From NCBI RefSeq assembly GCF_000328565.1, contig NC_019966.1, positions 558,001 through 622,000 on the forward strand: DNA of 64,000 nucleotides, written 5' to 3'. The notes under the pieces are model-generated. The model was not told the origin of the DNA and did not search any database. It was given only the letters and a program-made list of their open reading frames with translations. A program made the position numbers and the translations under genes. This document shows positions 36,478-46,125 of this stretch, piece after piece. The DNA is from Mycobacterium sp. JS623. Its GTDB lineage: Bacteria; Actinomycetota; Actinomycetes; Mycobacteriales; Mycobacteriaceae. The first letter of the stretch is position 1; every line of letters starts with the position of its first letter.

Positions 36478-37548
36478 GTGGCGGGCGAGTCCAAAGCCAA
36501 AGTCATTCCGCTGCATTCCAATTCGAGCCGATCGTCGGCTGCGCGCCGCGCTTCTGCCGCGCGCGCTGAAGGGTCGCGCCGACATCCCTCCTTGCTGACA
36601 GACTCGGGCGGACGCGCTTCCGCCGAGCAGATCGCCGCGGTCGTTCGCGAAATCGACCAGCGGCGCGGCGCCGTCTCAGGCACCTCGGCGGTCGAAGAGA
36701 CGCCGTCGGAGCTCGCCAAGCGGATCGCCTCGATCGCCGAATTCATCCGCAAGCGGATGATGGGCGACTATATCGTCGACGAGTTCGGGTTCGACCAGCA
36801 CCTCAATGACGCAATCTTTTTGCCTTTGCTGCGTGTGCTTTTCAACTCGTGGTTCCGGGTTGAAGTCAGCGGGATTGAAAACCTGCCGCGCACCGGTGCG
36901 GCGCTCGTGGTCGCCAACCACGCAGGCGTATTGCCGTTCGACGGGCTGATGACGGCGGTGGCGGTGCACGACAAGCACCCCACGCACCGCGACCTGCGCC
37001 TGCTCGCCGCCGACATGGTGTTCGACATGCCGATGCTGGGGCAGGCCGCGCGCAAGGCCGGCCACACCATGGCGTGCACGGCCGACGCGCACCGACTCTT
37101 GGCCGCCGGTGAGTTGACCGCTGTCTTCCCCGAGGGCTACAAGGGCCTTGGCAAGCATTTCAAGGATCGCTACAAGCTGCAGCGGTTCGGCCGGGGCGGC
37201 TTCGTCGGGGCGGCGCTGCGGACCAAGGCGCCCATTGTGCCGTGCTCGATTGTCGGGTCCGAGGAGATCTACCCGATGATCGCGGATGTGAAGCTGCTGG
37301 CCCGGCTGTTCGGCCTGCCGTATTTCCCGGTCACCCCGCTGTTCCCGCTGGCAGGACCGGTCGGCATGGTGCCGCTGCCGTCCAAGTGGCACATCCAGTT
37401 CGGCGAGCCGATCGACACCACCGACTACGACGAGTCGGCCGCCGAGGATCCGATGATCACATTCGAGCTGACCGACCAGGTCCGCGAGACCATCCAGCAG
37501 ACGCTGTACCAGCTACTGGCAAACCGCCGCAACATGTTCCTCGGCTGA
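36478..37548 (+). CDS. 1-acyl-glycerol-phosphate acyltransferase family protein (Rv0502-like)
   Basis: A 356-aa PlsC-family protein. The acyltransferase region starts near residue 120 with NLPRTGAALVVANHAGVLPFDG; here His and Asp are 7 apart (H-A-G-V-L-P-F-D) rather than the classic HX4D, as in the DAGAT-like branch. AVFPEGYKGLGK is the phosphate-binding FPEG motif. The N-terminal 100 residues are charged and Ser/Arg-rich. GTG 36478. A role in phospholipid or triacylglycerol synthesis is likely. Confidence 0.88.
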   Translation: MAGESKAKVIPLHSNSSRSSAARRASAARAEGSRRHPSLLTDSGGRASAEQIAAVVREIDQRRGAVSGTSAVEETPSELAKRIASIAEFIRKRMMGDYIVDEFGFDQHLNDAIFLPLLRVLFNSWFRVEVSGIENLPRTGAALVVANHAGVLPFDGLMTAVAVHDKHPTHRDLRLLAADMVFDMPMLGQAARKAGHTMACTADAHRLLAAGELTAVFPEGYKGLGKHFKDRYKLQRFGRGGFVGAALRTKAPIVPCSIVGSEEIYPMIADVKLLARLFGLPYFPVTPLFPLAGPVGMVPLPSKWHIQFGEPIDTTDYDESAAEDPMITFELTDQVRETIQQTLYQLLANRRNMFLG

Positions 37549-37565
37549 ACGCCGCTGCGGTGGGG

Positions 37566-38105
37566 TCAGCTCTTTGTAGAGCTTTGCCCAGCAATCATTT
37601 TCGCGATCGCGGCGTCGCGGGCAGCGGCGATCTGCTCGCTGATTTCGTCGGCCTCGGTGTCCGAGGCGGCCTCGCCCATCACGGTGACGACGCTCGTCAG
37701 CACCGGCTTGCCATCGGCGTCGGTCACCTCGCCGCGGATCTCGGTGAGCACCGCACCGTGCGACTCGGTCACCGAATCAAGGTAGGAGTCGAAGAACAGT
37801 TTGTCGCCGGCCAGGATCGGGCGGTGGAAGACGATTTTCTGGTCGCGGTGTAGCACCCGCTCCATGTTGATCGGCACGTCGAACTGGTTGAAGATCTCCT
37901 GCTGCACCTGGCGGCCCGCAACGGCCAGGAACGTCACCGACGCGATCAACGCGTCATAGCCGCACTCCTTGGCGGCCTCCTCGCTGTAGTGCGCGGGATG
38001 GTCGTCCTTCACGGCGCGCGCGAACTCGCGAATCTTCTCCCGGTCCACCTCGAAGTAGTCGGGGTAGCGGTAGTGAGTTCCGATGATGTTGTCAGCGATG
38101 CCCAT
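37566..38105 (-). CDS. MaoC-like (3R)-hydroxyacyl-ACP dehydratase subunit (Rv0504c-like)
   Basis: A 179-aa hotdog protein closely resembling HadA/HadC, the mycolate FAS-II dehydratase subunits. N-terminal [21 protein letters not shown] and [18 protein letters not shown] are the typical substrate-tunnel segment. It lacks the catalytic Asp/His hydratase 2 motif, as HadA and HadC do, so it would need a HadB-type partner. It stands alone here, divergent from nothing and convergent with the acyltransferase gene. Confidence 0.87.
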   Translation of the reverse strand: MGIADNIIGTHYRYPDYFEVDREKIREFARAVKDDHPAHYSEEAAKECGYDALIASVTFLAVAGRQVQQEIFNQFDVPINMERVLHRDQKIVFHRPILAGDKLFFDSYLDSVTESHGAVLTEIRGEVTDADGKPVLTSVVTVMGEAASDTEADEISEQIAAARDAAIAKMIAGQSSTKS

Positions 38106-38162
38106 GCTGGCTCGGTCTTCCGTTTCTGGCTGTGTTAGCGGCGCGAGCCTATCAGCGGCCGT

Positions 38163-39059
38163 TCAGCTGCCTTCTTGCCGCCGTGAGACGATCGCTGCTA
38201 ATGCGCCCCCGACCGCGCCGAGTGCCAGCGCGGACGGGACCCCGATCCTGGCAGCCTTTCGGGCGGTGCGGAAATCGCGGATCTCCCAGCCCCGCTCGCG
38301 GGCCAGATCACGCAGATCGGCGTCGGGGTTGATCGCGACGGCCGTACCGACCAGGGACAACATCGGCACGTCGTTGAAACTGTCGGAGTAGGCGGTGCAG
38401 CGCTTGAGGTTGAGCCCCTCCCGGATGGCCAGCGACCGCACGGCATGCGCCTTGCCGCTGCCGTGCAGGATGTCGCCAACCAGCCGCCCCGTGAACACCC
38501 CGTCGACCGATTCGGCGACGGTGCCAAGCGCACCGGTCAGCCCCAGCCGCCTGGCGATCGTGTCGGCCAGCTCGTAGGGGGTCGCGGTGACGAGCCACAC
38601 CTGCTGGCCCGCGTCGAGATGCATCTGGGCCAGCGCGCGGGTGCCCGGCCAGATCTTGTCGGCGATGATCTCGTCGTAGATCTCCTCACCGAGCGCCACC
38701 AGCTCGGCCGTCGAGCGGCCCTCGATGAACGAGAGCGCCTTGGTCTTGCCTGCGGCCACGTCGTCGCTGTTCTCCCGGCCGAGAAGCTGAAACTTGGCCT
38801 GCGCGTAGATGAATCGGCCCATATCGCTGTACGTGAAGTACTTGCGGGCGGCCAGGCCGCGGGCGAAATGCACCAGCGACGAGCCGTGCACAAGGGTGTT
38901 GTCGACGTCGAAGAACGCCGCCGCGGTCAGGTCCGGCGGCGGCGGAGGCGGCGTGGTGGCGGCTTCGACCACGAGATCGGTGACGGCGGCCTCGGCGCTC
39001 GCCTCACCGGCAAGCTGCTGTTCGACGGCCGCGACGTCGGCACCCCCGCTTTCGGACAC
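38163..39059 (-). CDS. serB1: HAD-superfamily (IB) hydrolase, phosphoserine phosphatase-like
   Basis: A 298-aa HAD phosphatase. Motif [14 protein letters not shown] near residue 50, motif [11 protein letters not shown] near 155, motif III and IV in GKAHAVR and [11 protein letters not shown] near 220. The first 40 residues are Pro/Ala-rich and disordered, and the last 25 form a hydrophobic membrane-like helix. The name serB1 follows the M. tuberculosis gene; the real substrate may be another phosphate ester. Divergent from the glutaredoxin-like gene. Confidence 0.88.
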   Translation of the reverse strand: MSESGGADVAAVEQQLAGEASAEAAVTDLVVEAATTPPPPPPDLTAAAFFDVDNTLVHGSSLVHFARGLAARKYFTYSDMGRFIYAQAKFQLLGRENSDDVAAGKTKALSFIEGRSTAELVALGEEIYDEIIADKIWPGTRALAQMHLDAGQQVWLVTATPYELADTIARRLGLTGALGTVAESVDGVFTGRLVGDILHGSGKAHAVRSLAIREGLNLKRCTAYSDSFNDVPMLSLVGTAVAINPDADLRDLARERGWEIRDFRTARKAARIGVPSALALGAVGGALAAIVSRRQEGS

Positions 39060-39097
39060 GGATTAACAGTAGGCCAGCGGCTAGCCATACTTGCGGG

Positions 39098-39355
39098 GTG
39101 AACCGGCAGGTGGAATTGCTCACACGTGAGGGGTGCACGATCTGCGCTGGGGCGGCGACGCAACTGCGGCGATTGGCCGACGAGTTGGGCTTCGGATTGC
39201 GCATCACCGACGTCGACGCGGCCGCCGCGGCAGGGCATTCGGCGCTGCGTGCCGAGTTCGGTGACCGGCTGCCCGTCGTGCTTCTGGACGGCGCCGAGCA
39301 CAGTTACTGGGAGGTCGACGAGCCGCGTCTGCGAGCGGATCTGGGGAACCGATAA
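39098..39355 (+). CDS. Glutaredoxin-like thioredoxin-fold protein (Rv0508-like)
   Basis: An 85-aa protein of the DUF836/glutaredoxin-like family. The redox motif is GCTICAGA with Cys13 and Cys16; the cis-Pro is in RLPVVLLDG. It could reduce disulfides with mycothiol or thioredoxin. It lies 65 bases upstream of hemA. GTG 39098. Confidence 0.88.
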   Translation: MNRQVELLTREGCTICAGAATQLRRLADELGFGLRITDVDAAAAAGHSALRAEFGDRLPVVLLDGAEHSYWEVDEPRLRADLGNR

Positions 39356-39420
39356 AGACCTGGGCAAATTTGGTATCCCAGCTGGTCAACCATTACCTTG
39401 GATGACGTGGTGATGAAGCC

Positions 39421-40764
39421 GTGAGCGTATTGCTTTTCGGGGTTTCGCACCGCTCCGCGCCGGTGTCGGTGCTGGAGCAATTGAGCACTGACGAAGGCGA
39501 CCAAGCCAAAATCGTCGAGCAGGTGCTGCAGTCCAACCTCGTGACCGAGGCGATGGTGTTGTCCACCTGCAACCGCGTCGAGGTGTACGCCGTCGTCGAG
39601 GCGTTCCACGGCGGCCTTTCGGTGATCGGCTCGGTGCTCTCCCAACATTCCGGCATGTCGCTGAACGACCTGACGAAATACGCCTATGTGCGGTACGCGG
39701 AAGCGGCCGTCGAGCATCTGTTCGCCGTGGCCAGCGGCCTGGACTCGGCAGTGATCGGCGAAGCGCAGGTGCTCGGGCAGGTGCGCCGCGCCTATTCGTC
39801 CGCCGAGGCCAACCACACCGTCGGCCGCACGCTGCACGAGCTGTCGCAGCGCGCGCTGTCGGTTGGCAAGCGGGTGCATTCGGAGACCGGCATCGACGCG
39901 GCGGGCGCCTCGGTGGTGTCGGTGGCCCTCGGCATGGCCGAAACCAAACTCGACGGCCTGGCAGGCCGCGCGGCGGTCGTCGTCGGCGCCGGTTCGATGG
40001 GCGCGCTGGCGGCCAAGCATCTGGCCCGCGCGGGCGTGGAACGCATCCACGTCGTGAACAGGACGTTGCCTCGCGCGAAGCGGCTGGCCGACAAGATTCG
40101 CGAGCTCGGCGTGATCGCCGACGCGTTCCCGTTTGACCACTTGACCCCGGTCCTCACCGATGCCGACGTCGTCGTCACCTGCACCGGCGCCGTGCGCCCT
40201 GTGGTGTCGCTCGCCGACGTGCACCGCGGTCTGGCGCACGTGCCGGAGCCCAAACAATTGGTGATCTGCGATCTCGGGATGCCGCGCAACGTCGATCCCG
40301 CCGTCGCGGGCCTGCCCGGCGTCTTCGTCATCGACATGGACCGCATCCAGCGCGATCCGTCGGCCCGCGCCGCGGCCTCTGACGCCGACGCGGCCCGTGC
40401 GATCGTCGCCGCCGAGGTTGCCAGTTACCTGGCCGGACAGCGGATGGCCGAGGTGACGCCGACCGTGACGGCCCTGCGACAGCGAGCGGCCGACGTGGTC
40501 GAAGCCGAGTTGCTGCGACTGGACAACCGGCTGCCCGGGCTTGACGCCGCGCATCGCGATGAGGTCGCCAAGACCGTCCGCCGCGTCGTCGACAAGCTGT
40601 TGCACGCGCCCACGGTGCGGGTCAAACAGTTGGCCAGCGCACCGGGTGGCGACAGCTACGCCGAGGCGCTGCGCGAGTTGTTCGAACTCGACCAGCAGGC
40701 CGTCGACGCCGTCGCGGGACCCGAATTGCCTTTGGTCACAAGAGATCTCGACAAGACTGAGTAG
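39421..40764 (+). CDS. hemA: Glutamyl-tRNA reductase
   Basis: First step of the C5 tetrapyrrole pathway: glutamyl-tRNA to glutamate-1-semialdehyde with NADPH. 447 aa. Catalytic C50 in LSTCNRVE, the HxxxAASGLDS-type region [22 protein letters not shown] near 100, NADPH-binding [15 protein letters not shown] near 182, and a C-terminal dimerisation helix. GTG 39421. Leads the hemA-hemC-hemD-hemB operon; hemL is 10 kb downstream. Confidence 0.96.
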   Translation: MSVLLFGVSHRSAPVSVLEQLSTDEGDQAKIVEQVLQSNLVTEAMVLSTCNRVEVYAVVEAFHGGLSVIGSVLSQHSGMSLNDLTKYAYVRYAEAAVEHLFAVASGLDSAVIGEAQVLGQVRRAYSSAEANHTVGRTLHELSQRALSVGKRVHSETGIDAAGASVVSVALGMAETKLDGLAGRAAVVVGAGSMGALAAKHLARAGVERIHVVNRTLPRAKRLADKIRELGVIADAFPFDHLTPVLTDADVVVTCTGAVRPVVSLADVHRGLAHVPEPKQLVICDLGMPRNVDPAVAGLPGVFVIDMDRIQRDPSARAAASDADAARAIVAAEVASYLAGQRMAEVTPTVTALRQRAADVVEAELLRLDNRLPGLDAAHRDEVAKTVRRVVDKLLHAPTVRVKQLASAPGGDSYAEALRELFELDQQAVDAVAGPELPLVTRDLDKTE

Positions 40765-40767
40765 CGC

Positions 40768-41757
40768 TTGACTGATCAATCCCCCCGGTCGCTGCGCTCC
40801 TGCCCGCCGGAAAGCCGCGAAGTAATCCGGATAGGCACCCGGGGCAGCCTGTTGGCGAAGACGCAGGCCGGCGTCATCAAGGACGCCGTTGCGGCCAACG
40901 GGCACGCCGCCGAGCTGGTCATCATCTCCACCGAGGGCGACCGGTCGACTGGGCCGATTGCCGACATCGGCATCGGCGTGTTCACCGCGGCCCTGCGCGA
41001 CGCCATCGCCGAGCGTCAGGTGGACATGGCCGTGCACTCGTACAAGGATTTGCCGACCGCACCCGACCCTCGGTTCGTCATCGCCGCGATACCCCCACGC
41101 GAGGACGCCAGAGACGCCCTGGTGGCCCGCGACGGGATGGTGCTCGGAGAGTTGCCGGTGGGGTCGGTGATCGGCACGTCGAGCCCGCGGCGGGCCGCGC
41201 AGCTTAGAGCACTGGGTCTCGGTTTGGAAATCCGCCCCCTACGAGGCAACCTTGATACCAGGTTGAACAGGGTTAGCAATGGTGATCTCGACGGCATCGT
41301 GGTCGCACGGGCGGGACTGGCCCGCATCGGGCGACTCGCAGATGTCACCGAGACTCTCGAGCCGGTGCAGATGTTGCCAGCGCCGGCTCAAGGTGCGCTC
41401 GCGGTCGAGTGCCGCGCAGACGACACCGAGCTCGTTGCGCTGCTGGCGGAGTTGGATGACGCCGACACACGCGCCGCGGTCACCGCTGAACGAGTCCTGC
41501 TCGCCGAACTGGAGGCGGGTTGTTCCGCACCGGTGGGGGCGATCGCCGAGGTGGTCGAGTCCATCGATGAGGACGGCCGTGTCTTCGAAGAGCTGTCGCT
41601 GCGCGGCTGCGTGGCGACGCTGGACGGATCCGACGTGATCCGTGCGTCCGGCATCGGGACACCCGATCGGGCATCAGAGCTTGGGCTCTCGGTGGCCGCG
41701 GAATTGTTCGAGCTGGGGGCGCGCGATCTGTTGGCCGATGCTGGGAGAGAGAGATGA
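40768..41757 (+). CDS. hemC: Porphobilinogen deaminase (hydroxymethylbilane synthase)
   Basis: Polymerises four porphobilinogen units into hydroxymethylbilane. 329 aa by the TTG at 40768; the dipyrromethane-cofactor Cys is in [11 protein letters not shown], with TEGDRS, DLPT and [12 protein letters not shown] also clear. The conserved protein begins at [10 protein letters not shown]; the codon before it is GTA, not a start, so translation must begin in the 19-residue extension that contains a short repeat (40780-40812). TTG is the only in-frame start after the hemA stop. ATGA overlap with hemD. Confidence 0.94.
   Translation: MTDQSPRSLRSCPPESREVIRIGTRGSLLAKTQAGVIKDAVAANGHAAELVIISTEGDRSTGPIADIGIGVFTAALRDAIAERQVDMAVHSYKDLPTAPDPRFVIAAIPPREDARDALVARDGMVLGELPVGSVIGTSSPRRAAQLRALGLGLEIRPLRGNLDTRLNRVSNGDLDGIVVARAGLARIGRLADVTETLEPVQMLPAPAQGALAVECRADDTELVALLAELDDADTRAAVTAERVLLAELEAGCSAPVGAIAEVVESIDEDGRVFEELSLRGCVATLDGSDVIRASGIGTPDRASELGLSVAAELFELGARDLLADAGRER
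40780..40812. repeat. Short interspersed repeat at the hemA/hemC junction (copy B)
   Basis: A segment with core CCCCCCGGTCGCTGCGCTCC, closely matching copy A at 2897-2930. It lies inside the first codons of hemC, 16 bases after the hemA stop, and adds an in-frame Arg/Ser/Pro-rich N-terminal extension to HemC. Confidence 0.6.
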
Positions 41758-43451
41758 CTGGGCACTCGGGCAGAGGGCGTAAGACAAAGCCCGGCCGCAT
41801 CACCTTCGTCGGCTCCGGGCCGGGTGACCCCGGCCTGCTGACGACGCGGGCGCGAACGGTCCTCGCCAATGCCGCGCTTATTTTCACCGATCCCGACGTG
41901 CCAGAAGCGGTGCTCGCCCTTGCGGGTTCCGAGCTGCCGCCGCCGTCGGGACCTGAGCCTGCTGAGGCGCCGAAAGCCGCCGACACCGGGGATAAGGACT
42001 CAGACCATGCCGCCGCCGCCAATGCGGCTCCGCTGGCCTCGGCCATTCCGGGCGGTCCCGACATCCGGCCCGCGCTGGGCGATCCTGCCGAGGTCGCGAA
42101 GACGCTGGCCACCGAGGCACGTACGGGTGTCGACGTGGTCCGGTTGGTCGCGGGCGACCCGCTGTCGGTGGATGCGGTGATCACCGAGGTCACCGCGCTG
42201 GCCAAGACGCATTTGGATTTCGAGATCGTCCCGGGGCTACCCGACACCACCGCGGTGCCGACGTATGCGGGGCTGCCGCTGGGATCGGCGCACACGGTGG
42301 CCGACGTCCGCGGTGACGTGGACTGGGCGGCGCTGGCCGCCGCGCCTGGCCCACTGATCCTGCACGCGACCGCATCTCATCTGCCGGACGCGGCGCGCAC
42401 ACTGATCGAGCACGGGCTGATCGACACCACGCCAACCGTCGTGACCGCGAATGGCACGACGTGCCAACAACGTTCGGTCGAAACGACTCTCGCTGGCCTG
42501 CTCGACAAGGCTGTGCTTGATAAGCCTGCGGGCAGCGAGCCTGCCGGTCCATTGGCCGGCCCGCTGGTGGTGACAATCGGCAAGACCGTCGCCAACCGCG
42601 CGAAGCTCAACTGGTGGGAGAGCCGCGCCCTGTACGGCTGGACCGTGCTGGTGCCGCGCACCAAGGATCAGGCCGGCGAGATGAGCGAAAAGCTGGTCGG
42701 CCACGGCGCATTGCCTGTCGAGGTGCCGACCATCGCGGTCGAACCGCCGCGTAGCCCCGCGCAGATGGAGCGTGCGGTCAAGGGCCTTGTCGATGGCCGG
42801 TTCCAGTGGGTGGTGTTCACCTCCACCAACGCGGTGCGTGCGGTGTGGGAGAAGTTCAACGAGTTCGGCCTTGACGCCCGCGCGTTCTCGGGTGTGAAGA
42901 TCGCGTGCGTCGGCCAGGCCACCGCCGACCGGGTGCGGGCCTTCGGTATCAACCCGGAGCTGGTGCCGTCGGGCGAGCAATCCTCGCTGGGCCTGCTTGA
43001 CGAATTCCCGCCCTACGACGACGTTTTCGATCCGGTGAACCGGGTGCTGTTGCCGCGTGCGGACATCGCCACCGAGACGCTGGCCGAAGGGCTTCGCGAG
43101 CGTGGGTGGGAGATCGAGGACGTCACGGCCTATCGCACGGTGCGTGCGGCGCCGCCGCCCGCGTCGACCCGCGAGATGATCAAGACCGGTGGATTCGACG
43201 CGGTTTGCTTCACGTCGAGCTCGACGGTACGCAACCTGGTGGGTATCGCCGGCAAGCCGCATGCGCGCACCATCGTCGCGTGCATCGGCCCGAAAACTGC
43301 TGAAACAGCAGCGGAATTCGGTCTGCGCGTCGATGTACAGCCAGAAGTCGCCGCCATCGGCCCGCTGGTCGACGCGCTGGCCGAGCACGCCGCCCGGCTA
43401 CGTGCCGAAGGCGCGCTGCCGCCACCGCGCAAGAAGAGCCGCAGGCGCTGA
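41754..43451 (+). CDS. hemD: Fused SUMT-like / uroporphyrinogen-III synthase
   Basis: A 565-aa two-domain protein. Residues 15-270 look like a uroporphyrinogen-III methyltransferase (CobA/SUMT) domain: [18 protein letters not shown], then RLVAGDPLS and [19 protein letters not shown]. Residues 290-550 are uroporphyrinogen-III synthase (HemD), with [15 protein letters not shown] and [12 protein letters not shown]. The methyltransferase half has a disordered Ala/Pro-rich insert at about 64-95 where the SAM loop should be, and may be degenerate. The hemC stop overlaps the ATG by 4 bases, and the stop overlaps the hemB ATG by 1. Confidence 0.94.
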   Translation: MTGHSGRGRKTKPGRITFVGSGPGDPGLLTTRARTVLANAALIFTDPDVPEAVLALAGSELPPPSGPEPAEAPKAADTGDKDSDHAAAANAAPLASAIPGGPDIRPALGDPAEVAKTLATEARTGVDVVRLVAGDPLSVDAVITEVTALAKTHLDFEIVPGLPDTTAVPTYAGLPLGSAHTVADVRGDVDWAALAAAPGPLILHATASHLPDAARTLIEHGLIDTTPTVVTANGTTCQQRSVETTLAGLLDKAVLDKPAGSEPAGPLAGPLVVTIGKTVANRAKLNWWESRALYGWTVLVPRTKDQAGEMSEKLVGHGALPVEVPTIAVEPPRSPAQMERAVKGLVDGRFQWVVFTSTNAVRAVWEKFNEFGLDARAFSGVKIACVGQATADRVRAFGINPELVPSGEQSSLGLLDEFPPYDDVFDPVNRVLLPRADIATETLAEGLRERGWEIEDVTAYRTVRAAPPPASTREMIKTGGFDAVCFTSSSTVRNLVGIAGKPHARTIVACIGPKTAETAAEFGLRVDVQPEVAAIGPLVDALAEHAARLRAEGALPPPRKKSRRR

Positions 43452-44431
43452 TGAGTTTTCCGCGTCACCGTCCTCGGAGACTGCGGTCAACCCCCGCGCT
43501 GCGCCGCCTGGTGGCGGAAACCTCGGTTGAGCCAAGGCATTTGGTGTTGCCGATGTTCGTCGCCGACGGCATCGACGAGCCGCGCGACATTGCGTCCATG
43601 CCGGGCGTCGTTCAGCACACCCGTGACTCGCTGCGCCGCGCCGCCGCAGATGCGGTCGCTGCAGGTGTCGGCGGGCTGATGCTGTTCGGCGTCCCCCGCG
43701 ATGAGGACAAGGACGCCACCGGCTCGGCAGGGATTGCGGAGGACGGCATCCTCAACGTCGCGCTGCGCGATCTGGCCAAAGACCTCGGCGAGGACACCGT
43801 GCTGATGGCCGACACCTGCCTTGACGAGTTCACCGACCACGGCCACTGCGGGGTGCTGGACGCCGCGGGCCGCGTCGACAATGACGCCACGAACGTCAGA
43901 TATGTGGAATTGGCTGTCGCACAAGCAGAATCGGGCGCGCAGGTCGTCGGCCCCAGCGGGATGATGGACGGACAGGTCGAGGCGATCCGCGACGGTCTTG
44001 ATGCCGCGGGCCACACCGACACGGTGATCCTGGCCTACGCAGCCAAGTTCGCGTCGGGGTTCTACGGCCCGTTCCGCGAGGCTGTGGCGTCCAGCCTGAG
44101 CGGCGACCGTCGCACCTATCAGGAGGACCCGGGCAATGCCCGCGAGGCCGTCCACGAGATCGAGCTGGACATCGCCGAGGGTGCCGACATCATCCTGGTC
44201 AAGCCTGCGATGAGCTACCTCGACGTCGTGCGCGCCGCCGCGGACGCCTCGCCGGTGCCGGTCGCGGCCTATCAGGTCTCGGGCGAGTACTCGATGATCA
44301 GCGCAGCCGCCGCGAACGGCTGGATCGATCTGCAGACGGTGGCCCTCGAGACGTTGACCAGCATTCGGCGCGCGGGCGCTGACATCGTGCTGACGTATTG
44401 GGCGGCCGACGTGGCCGGCTGGCTGGCGTGA
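43451..44431 (+). CDS. hemB: Delta-aminolevulinic acid dehydratase (porphobilinogen synthase)
   Basis: Condenses two ALA molecules to porphobilinogen. 326 aa, a TIM barrel. The metal-site region MADTCLDEFTDHGHCGVL (residues 116-133) keeps the Cys and His/Cys pattern of the Zn/Mg types; the Schiff-base lysines are in YAAKFASGFYG (K198) and ILVKPAMSYLD (K253). The ATG shares one base with the hemD stop. End of the hem operon. Confidence 0.96.
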   Translation: MSFPRHRPRRLRSTPALRRLVAETSVEPRHLVLPMFVADGIDEPRDIASMPGVVQHTRDSLRRAAADAVAAGVGGLMLFGVPRDEDKDATGSAGIAEDGILNVALRDLAKDLGEDTVLMADTCLDEFTDHGHCGVLDAAGRVDNDATNVRYVELAVAQAESGAQVVGPSGMMDGQVEAIRDGLDAAGHTDTVILAYAAKFASGFYGPFREAVASSLSGDRRTYQEDPGNAREAVHEIELDIAEGADIILVKPAMSYLDVVRAAADASPVPVAAYQVSGEYSMISAAAANGWIDLQTVALETLTSIRRAGADIVLTYWAADVAGWLA

Positions 44432-44456
44432 CACGGAGCCGCAGGGCCGGCGACAT

Positions 44457-44876
44457 ATGACCCAGCCGCAGAAGACGACCCAGCCGGGCAGGCCGGTGGA
44501 CGTCGATACCGGATTCTGGTTGTGGGTGGCGGCGCTGCCGTTGATGGTGATCGGTTACATCATCGATCTGGTGGTGGCCGAGAGTCATCCGCCGATGATC
44601 GTGTACGCAGTCTCGGTCCTGTTCGTCATCGTGTTGGCGGCGGTGGTGGTGACGTTCCTGATATTGATGAGGCACGGCTACCGGTGGGCTCGCACGTTGT
44701 TGACGGGCGGCGGCATCGCGTCGGTGGTCTACATGGGCACCAGCCTGTTCAGTGTGGACCGGCCCGCCGCCGCAGCCGTCACCTATGCGGTCGCCGCGAT
44801 CGTCGGGTCGGTGCTGATCGTGGGTGGTGTGTTCCTGCTGCATCGCAAGGACGCCCACGCGTTCTTTACTAGGTGA
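44457..44876 (+). CDS. Small four-helix membrane protein (Rv0513-like)
   Basis: A 139-aa integral membrane protein with four hydrophobic segments (about 20-42, 50-74, 82-100, 107-127). It starts with a polar, Gln/Pro-rich 20-residue tail. The sequence TGFWLWVAALPLM near residue 20 resembles TAAFWCWVAASFL in the gene after next, which suggests tandem paralogues. No function can be assigned. Confidence 0.8.
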   Translation: MTQPQKTTQPGRPVDVDTGFWLWVAALPLMVIGYIIDLVVAESHPPMIVYAVSVLFVIVLAAVVVTFLILMRHGYRWARTLLTGGGIASVVYMGTSLFSVDRPAAAAVTYAVAAIVGSVLIVGGVFLLHRKDAHAFFTR

Positions 44877-44896
44877 GCCGCTAGGCTGACCGGGAA

Positions 44897-45271
44897 ATGA
44901 CAGCCCCTCAGTCGCGACCGCGTGTCGTCACCGCCGCATTTTGGTGCTGGGTAGCCGCGTCTTTCCTGCTCCTGCTCGGTGGCCTGATCGCCGCTTCTCT
45001 GAACGTTCCCGTCGTCTTTCGCGGAGCGGGCGTCATCTTTGCGCTCGCGGGCGGTGCGCTGGCGTTTCTGGCGGGCCGCAGCCGCGGGGGCGACACACGT
45101 TTTCGTCGGGCCGCCCTTGCGCTGGCGCTAGCCGTCGTCGTGCTGATCGCGCTCGCGGCGCTGTTCCAGCTAGCCAACGGCATCACGCTGCTCGCAGTGT
45201 TCCCGTTGGTCGCGGGAACCGTGCTGATCACCCGACCGAGCGCAACGGTGCCGGAACAGGAGCCGCAGTGA
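44897..45271 (+). CDS. Small membrane protein, probable paralogue of its neighbour
   Basis: A 124-aa protein with four hydrophobic segments separated by a basic loop (AGRSRGGDTRFRR). The FWCWVAASFLLLLGG start parallels the upstream gene. The GTG of the DUF3093 gene overlaps its stop (GTGA). Unknown function. Confidence 0.78.
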   Translation: MTAPQSRPRVVTAAFWCWVAASFLLLLGGLIAASLNVPVVFRGAGVIFALAGGALAFLAGRSRGGDTRFRRAALALALAVVVLIALAALFQLANGITLLAVFPLVAGTVLITRPSATVPEQEPQ

Positions 45272-45759
45272 CGGAAAGCGGCGCCGGCCCCGAGGTGCTG
45301 TTTTACGAACAGGGCGCCAGCTGGTGGTGGTTATCGGCAGGTCCCGGCGCGGGTATCGCCATGGCGCTGATTCAACTTTCGGCCGGCTACGGTATTCAGC
45401 TGCTGGTGCCCAGCGTCTTCTTCGCGCTGGTGTCTGGGTTTCTCTGGATTCAGGTGAAGGCCGCGCGTATCCACACGTCGGTGGAGTTGACGCCCGATTA
45501 CCTGCGCCAGGGCACCGAACGCCTCCGCATCGACGACATCGTGCGGATCTATCCGGAACCGACGGGGCCTGACGAGCCGAAATGGATGTCGTCGCGGGCG
45601 CTTGGCGAGCTCACTGGTGTGCCACGCGGCCGCACGGGCATCGGGCTGCGGCTGACCAACGATCGCACTGCCCAAGCCTGGGCGCGTAAGCACCAGATGC
45701 TGCGTTCGGCGCTGACGCATCTCGTCGAGGAGCGCATCCCGCCGGAACCGGCGTCATGA
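45268..45759 (+). CDS. DUF3093 membrane protein
   Basis: A 163-aa protein of the actinobacterial DUF3093 family: two membrane helices at about residues 20-60, then a soluble C-terminal part with SVELTPDYLRQGTERLRIDD and LGELTGVPRGRTGIGLRLTN. It is coupled by 4-base overlaps to the genes before (GTGA) and after (ATGA). Function unknown. Confidence 0.85.
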   Translation: MTESGAGPEVLFYEQGASWWWLSAGPGAGIAMALIQLSAGYGIQLLVPSVFFALVSGFLWIQVKAARIHTSVELTPDYLRQGTERLRIDDIVRIYPEPTGPDEPKWMSSRALGELTGVPRGRTGIGLRLTNDRTAQAWARKHQMLRSALTHLVEERIPPEPAS

Positions 45760-45980
45760 GGGCCCGAATCGAACTGCTGGTGGCGGTCGCCGCTGCCATC
45801 GGATGCGTGGTGAGCTGGTTGGCCGCGAGTTCGACGGTCGTGGTGGGGCCGGTGCTCGAGGGCGAACCCCATACGACGTCGGTGGTCTACAGCCCGCCGC
45901 TGCTGGGGTTGTCGTTGCTGCTGGCCACGGTTGCCGGCGTGCTGGCCGTGCTGGGCATCGCCGGCCTGCGTCGCCGCTGA
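45756..45980 (+). CDS. Small two-helix membrane protein
   Basis: A 74-aa protein with an N-terminal helix (residues 5-27), a short extracytoplasmic loop GEPHTTSVVYSPP, and a second helix (50-69) ending in LRRR. ATG overlaps the DUF3093 stop. It closes the four-gene membrane-protein cluster. Function unknown. Confidence 0.75.
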   Translation: MRARIELLVAVAAAIGCVVSWLAASSTVVVGPVLEGEPHTTSVVYSPPLLGLSLLLATVAGVLAVLGIAGLRRR

Positions 45981-45990
45981 CCCATCTCCC

Positions 45991-46051
45991 GCGAGCGACC
46001 GTGTCTGCACACCGACACGCCGTACATCGACGTACAGATGGGGTCGCTCGC
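45991..46051. repeat. Cloverleaf-like inverted-repeat element (REP-like)
   Basis: A 61-bp element closed by a perfect 10-bp stem, GCGAGCGACC (45991-46000) with GGTCGCTCGC (46042-46051). Inside are two small hairpins: GTGTC-N8-GACAC (46001-46018) and GTAC-N6-GTAC (46022-46035). A second pairing, CCCATCT (45981-45987) with AGATGGG just before the right arm, would cross the main stem, so the two are mutually exclusive. It sits between a membrane-protein operon and the MpaB-like gene. Confidence 0.7.
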
Positions 46052-46125
46052 CGTGGCGTAACTCCAACTGTGGGCCTCGCCACAGGTGGTTGGTACAAAG
46101 TTCGAAATCTGTAACACTGTTCTAC

